Shown piece after piece: positions 63,070 to 64,000 of a stretch of 64,000 bases of DNA (position 1 is the first letter of the stretch; each line of letters starts with the position of its first letter). The notes below the pieces were generated by a model that saw only the letters and a program-made list of their open reading frames with translations, was not told the DNA's origin and made no database searches. The position numbers and the translations under genes were made by a program. The stretch is from Pontederia crassipes (lineage: Eukaryota > Streptophyta > Magnoliopsida > Commelinales > Pontederiaceae): NCBI GenBank assembly GCA_030549335.1, contig CM060191.1, positions 5,647,001-5,711,000 on the forward strand, given 5' to 3'.

Positions 63070-63741
63070 CAATATTTTCAGAACCGGACTTATCACTGAA
63101 TCGCGATTGGATCGGTCCGATCGAGTTCAATTGGATTTTATTAAAATAATATTATTTATAATAATTATAAAGATATAGTATAAGTTATATGATATAGTAT
63201 ATCAATATTGTACTAATAACTTATTAAAAATATTAAAACAATATAACATAATGTTTATTAATTAAAAGTTTTAATGATAATATAAATAGATTATTAATAA
63301 TTTAATATTTACTATTTAATGATGATAAATTTTATATTAATAAATTTTATCTTAAATTATTCTTATTTTTTTATTTAACATTTTCCTTTTTATTTCCTTT
63401 ATTTTATGCCCTTGGATAAGTTTCTATTCTAATATTATTTAATTTCAAATACTTATATTTTTATTTTAATTTCTATTTAATTGTATACATATGATATTCC
63501 TTCCTCTTTAAATTTCCTTATATTTCTTTTCTTTTTACTCATTTAATTTTCCTATTTTTATCATTTTTAATTTTTTTTTTCAAAATCTGTATTGAACCGG
63601 TTCAACCAGTCCGATTCAACTGATTGGTTCAATCGATTTTGTTCGATTCAATGCCAAAATATTTTTGAATGCCTAATCGGACCGAATCACCGGCCAATTC
63701 GCGATTAAACCGGCCGGTCCGGTCCGATTTTAATAACATTG
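63070..63741. mobile_element. hAT-type non-autonomous element, 672 bp
   Basis: An exact 8 bp target duplication GGTATAAC lies at 63062-63069 and 63742-63749. Ends are CAATATTTTCAGAACCGG and, inverted, CAATGTTATTAAAATCGG. Subterminal parts are rich in GGTCCGATC and ACCGGCCGGT palindromes while the middle is very AT-rich. No coding capacity. Confidence 0.85.
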
Positions 63742-64000
63742 GGTATAACTCGAACTTTTGCAAGGAGTATAATACAACTGAACACTTTAAAAATCTCCTT
63801 TACTGATTAAAAGGAGTTACTATACTTTCAAATTTCGACTATTATTATTATTTTTTTAATCTATGTGAGTCCTATTACACTAAACAAGAAAATATATAAG
63901 GACAACTCATGTGGATCAATTACTCCCATCGGGTGGGACGGTGCAAAAGTTTGCTAAAAAGAATCAGCCCGATGAAAACCCGGTTACTTGTTATTCATCT

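Overview
The window is nuclear DNA from a flowering plant. It is AT-rich, has intron-containing genes with GT-AG splice sites, a PHYTOCHROME INTERACTING FACTOR 3 type protein, and typical plant transposons (CACTA, Helitron, MULE foldbacks, hAT MITEs, LTR elements, RTE LINEs and SINE-like partners). I cannot name the species or decide safely between monocot and eudicot.

Layout. 1-2.55 kb: 3' part of a plus-strand CHMP7-like (ESCRT-III) gene. 6.16-8.9 kb: complete minus-strand PIF3-like bHLH gene with seven coding exons, convergent with CHMP7. 9-17 kb: gene-poor, with a copia-type solo LTR, a decayed FAR1/MULE-type reading frame and an orphan pair of C-terminal exons. 17-49 kb: a tandem segmental duplication. 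Each half carries an intact minus-strand gene for eEF1B-gamma, seven coding exons and 419 codons, at 17.7-21.5 kb and 31.9-36.0 kb. The halves are otherwise riddled with different transposon insertions: two SINE/LINE tails, a foldback and a 3.3 kb LTR in the first; a 446 bp LINE end, a hAT element and a 7.05 kb CACTA element hosting a Helitron in the second. 49-53.9 kb: AT-rich, with a decayed RPA-like frame. 53.9-62.0 kb: a GC-rich island, short possible exons, a MULE foldback with perfect TSD, then four well-joined exons of a plus-strand gene I do not recognise. 62-64 kb: a hAT-type element with perfect 8 bp TSD.

The genes are not an operon or pathway cluster: membrane remodelling, light signalling, translation elongation and one unknown. 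The most informative story is the duplicated eEF1B-gamma block, where one copy supplies the empty site for insertions in the other. No wholly new system was recognised. The best leads are the unknown gene, an apparent capture of an eEF1B-gamma-like leader by the CACTA element, and foldback elements with GC-rich palindromic cores.
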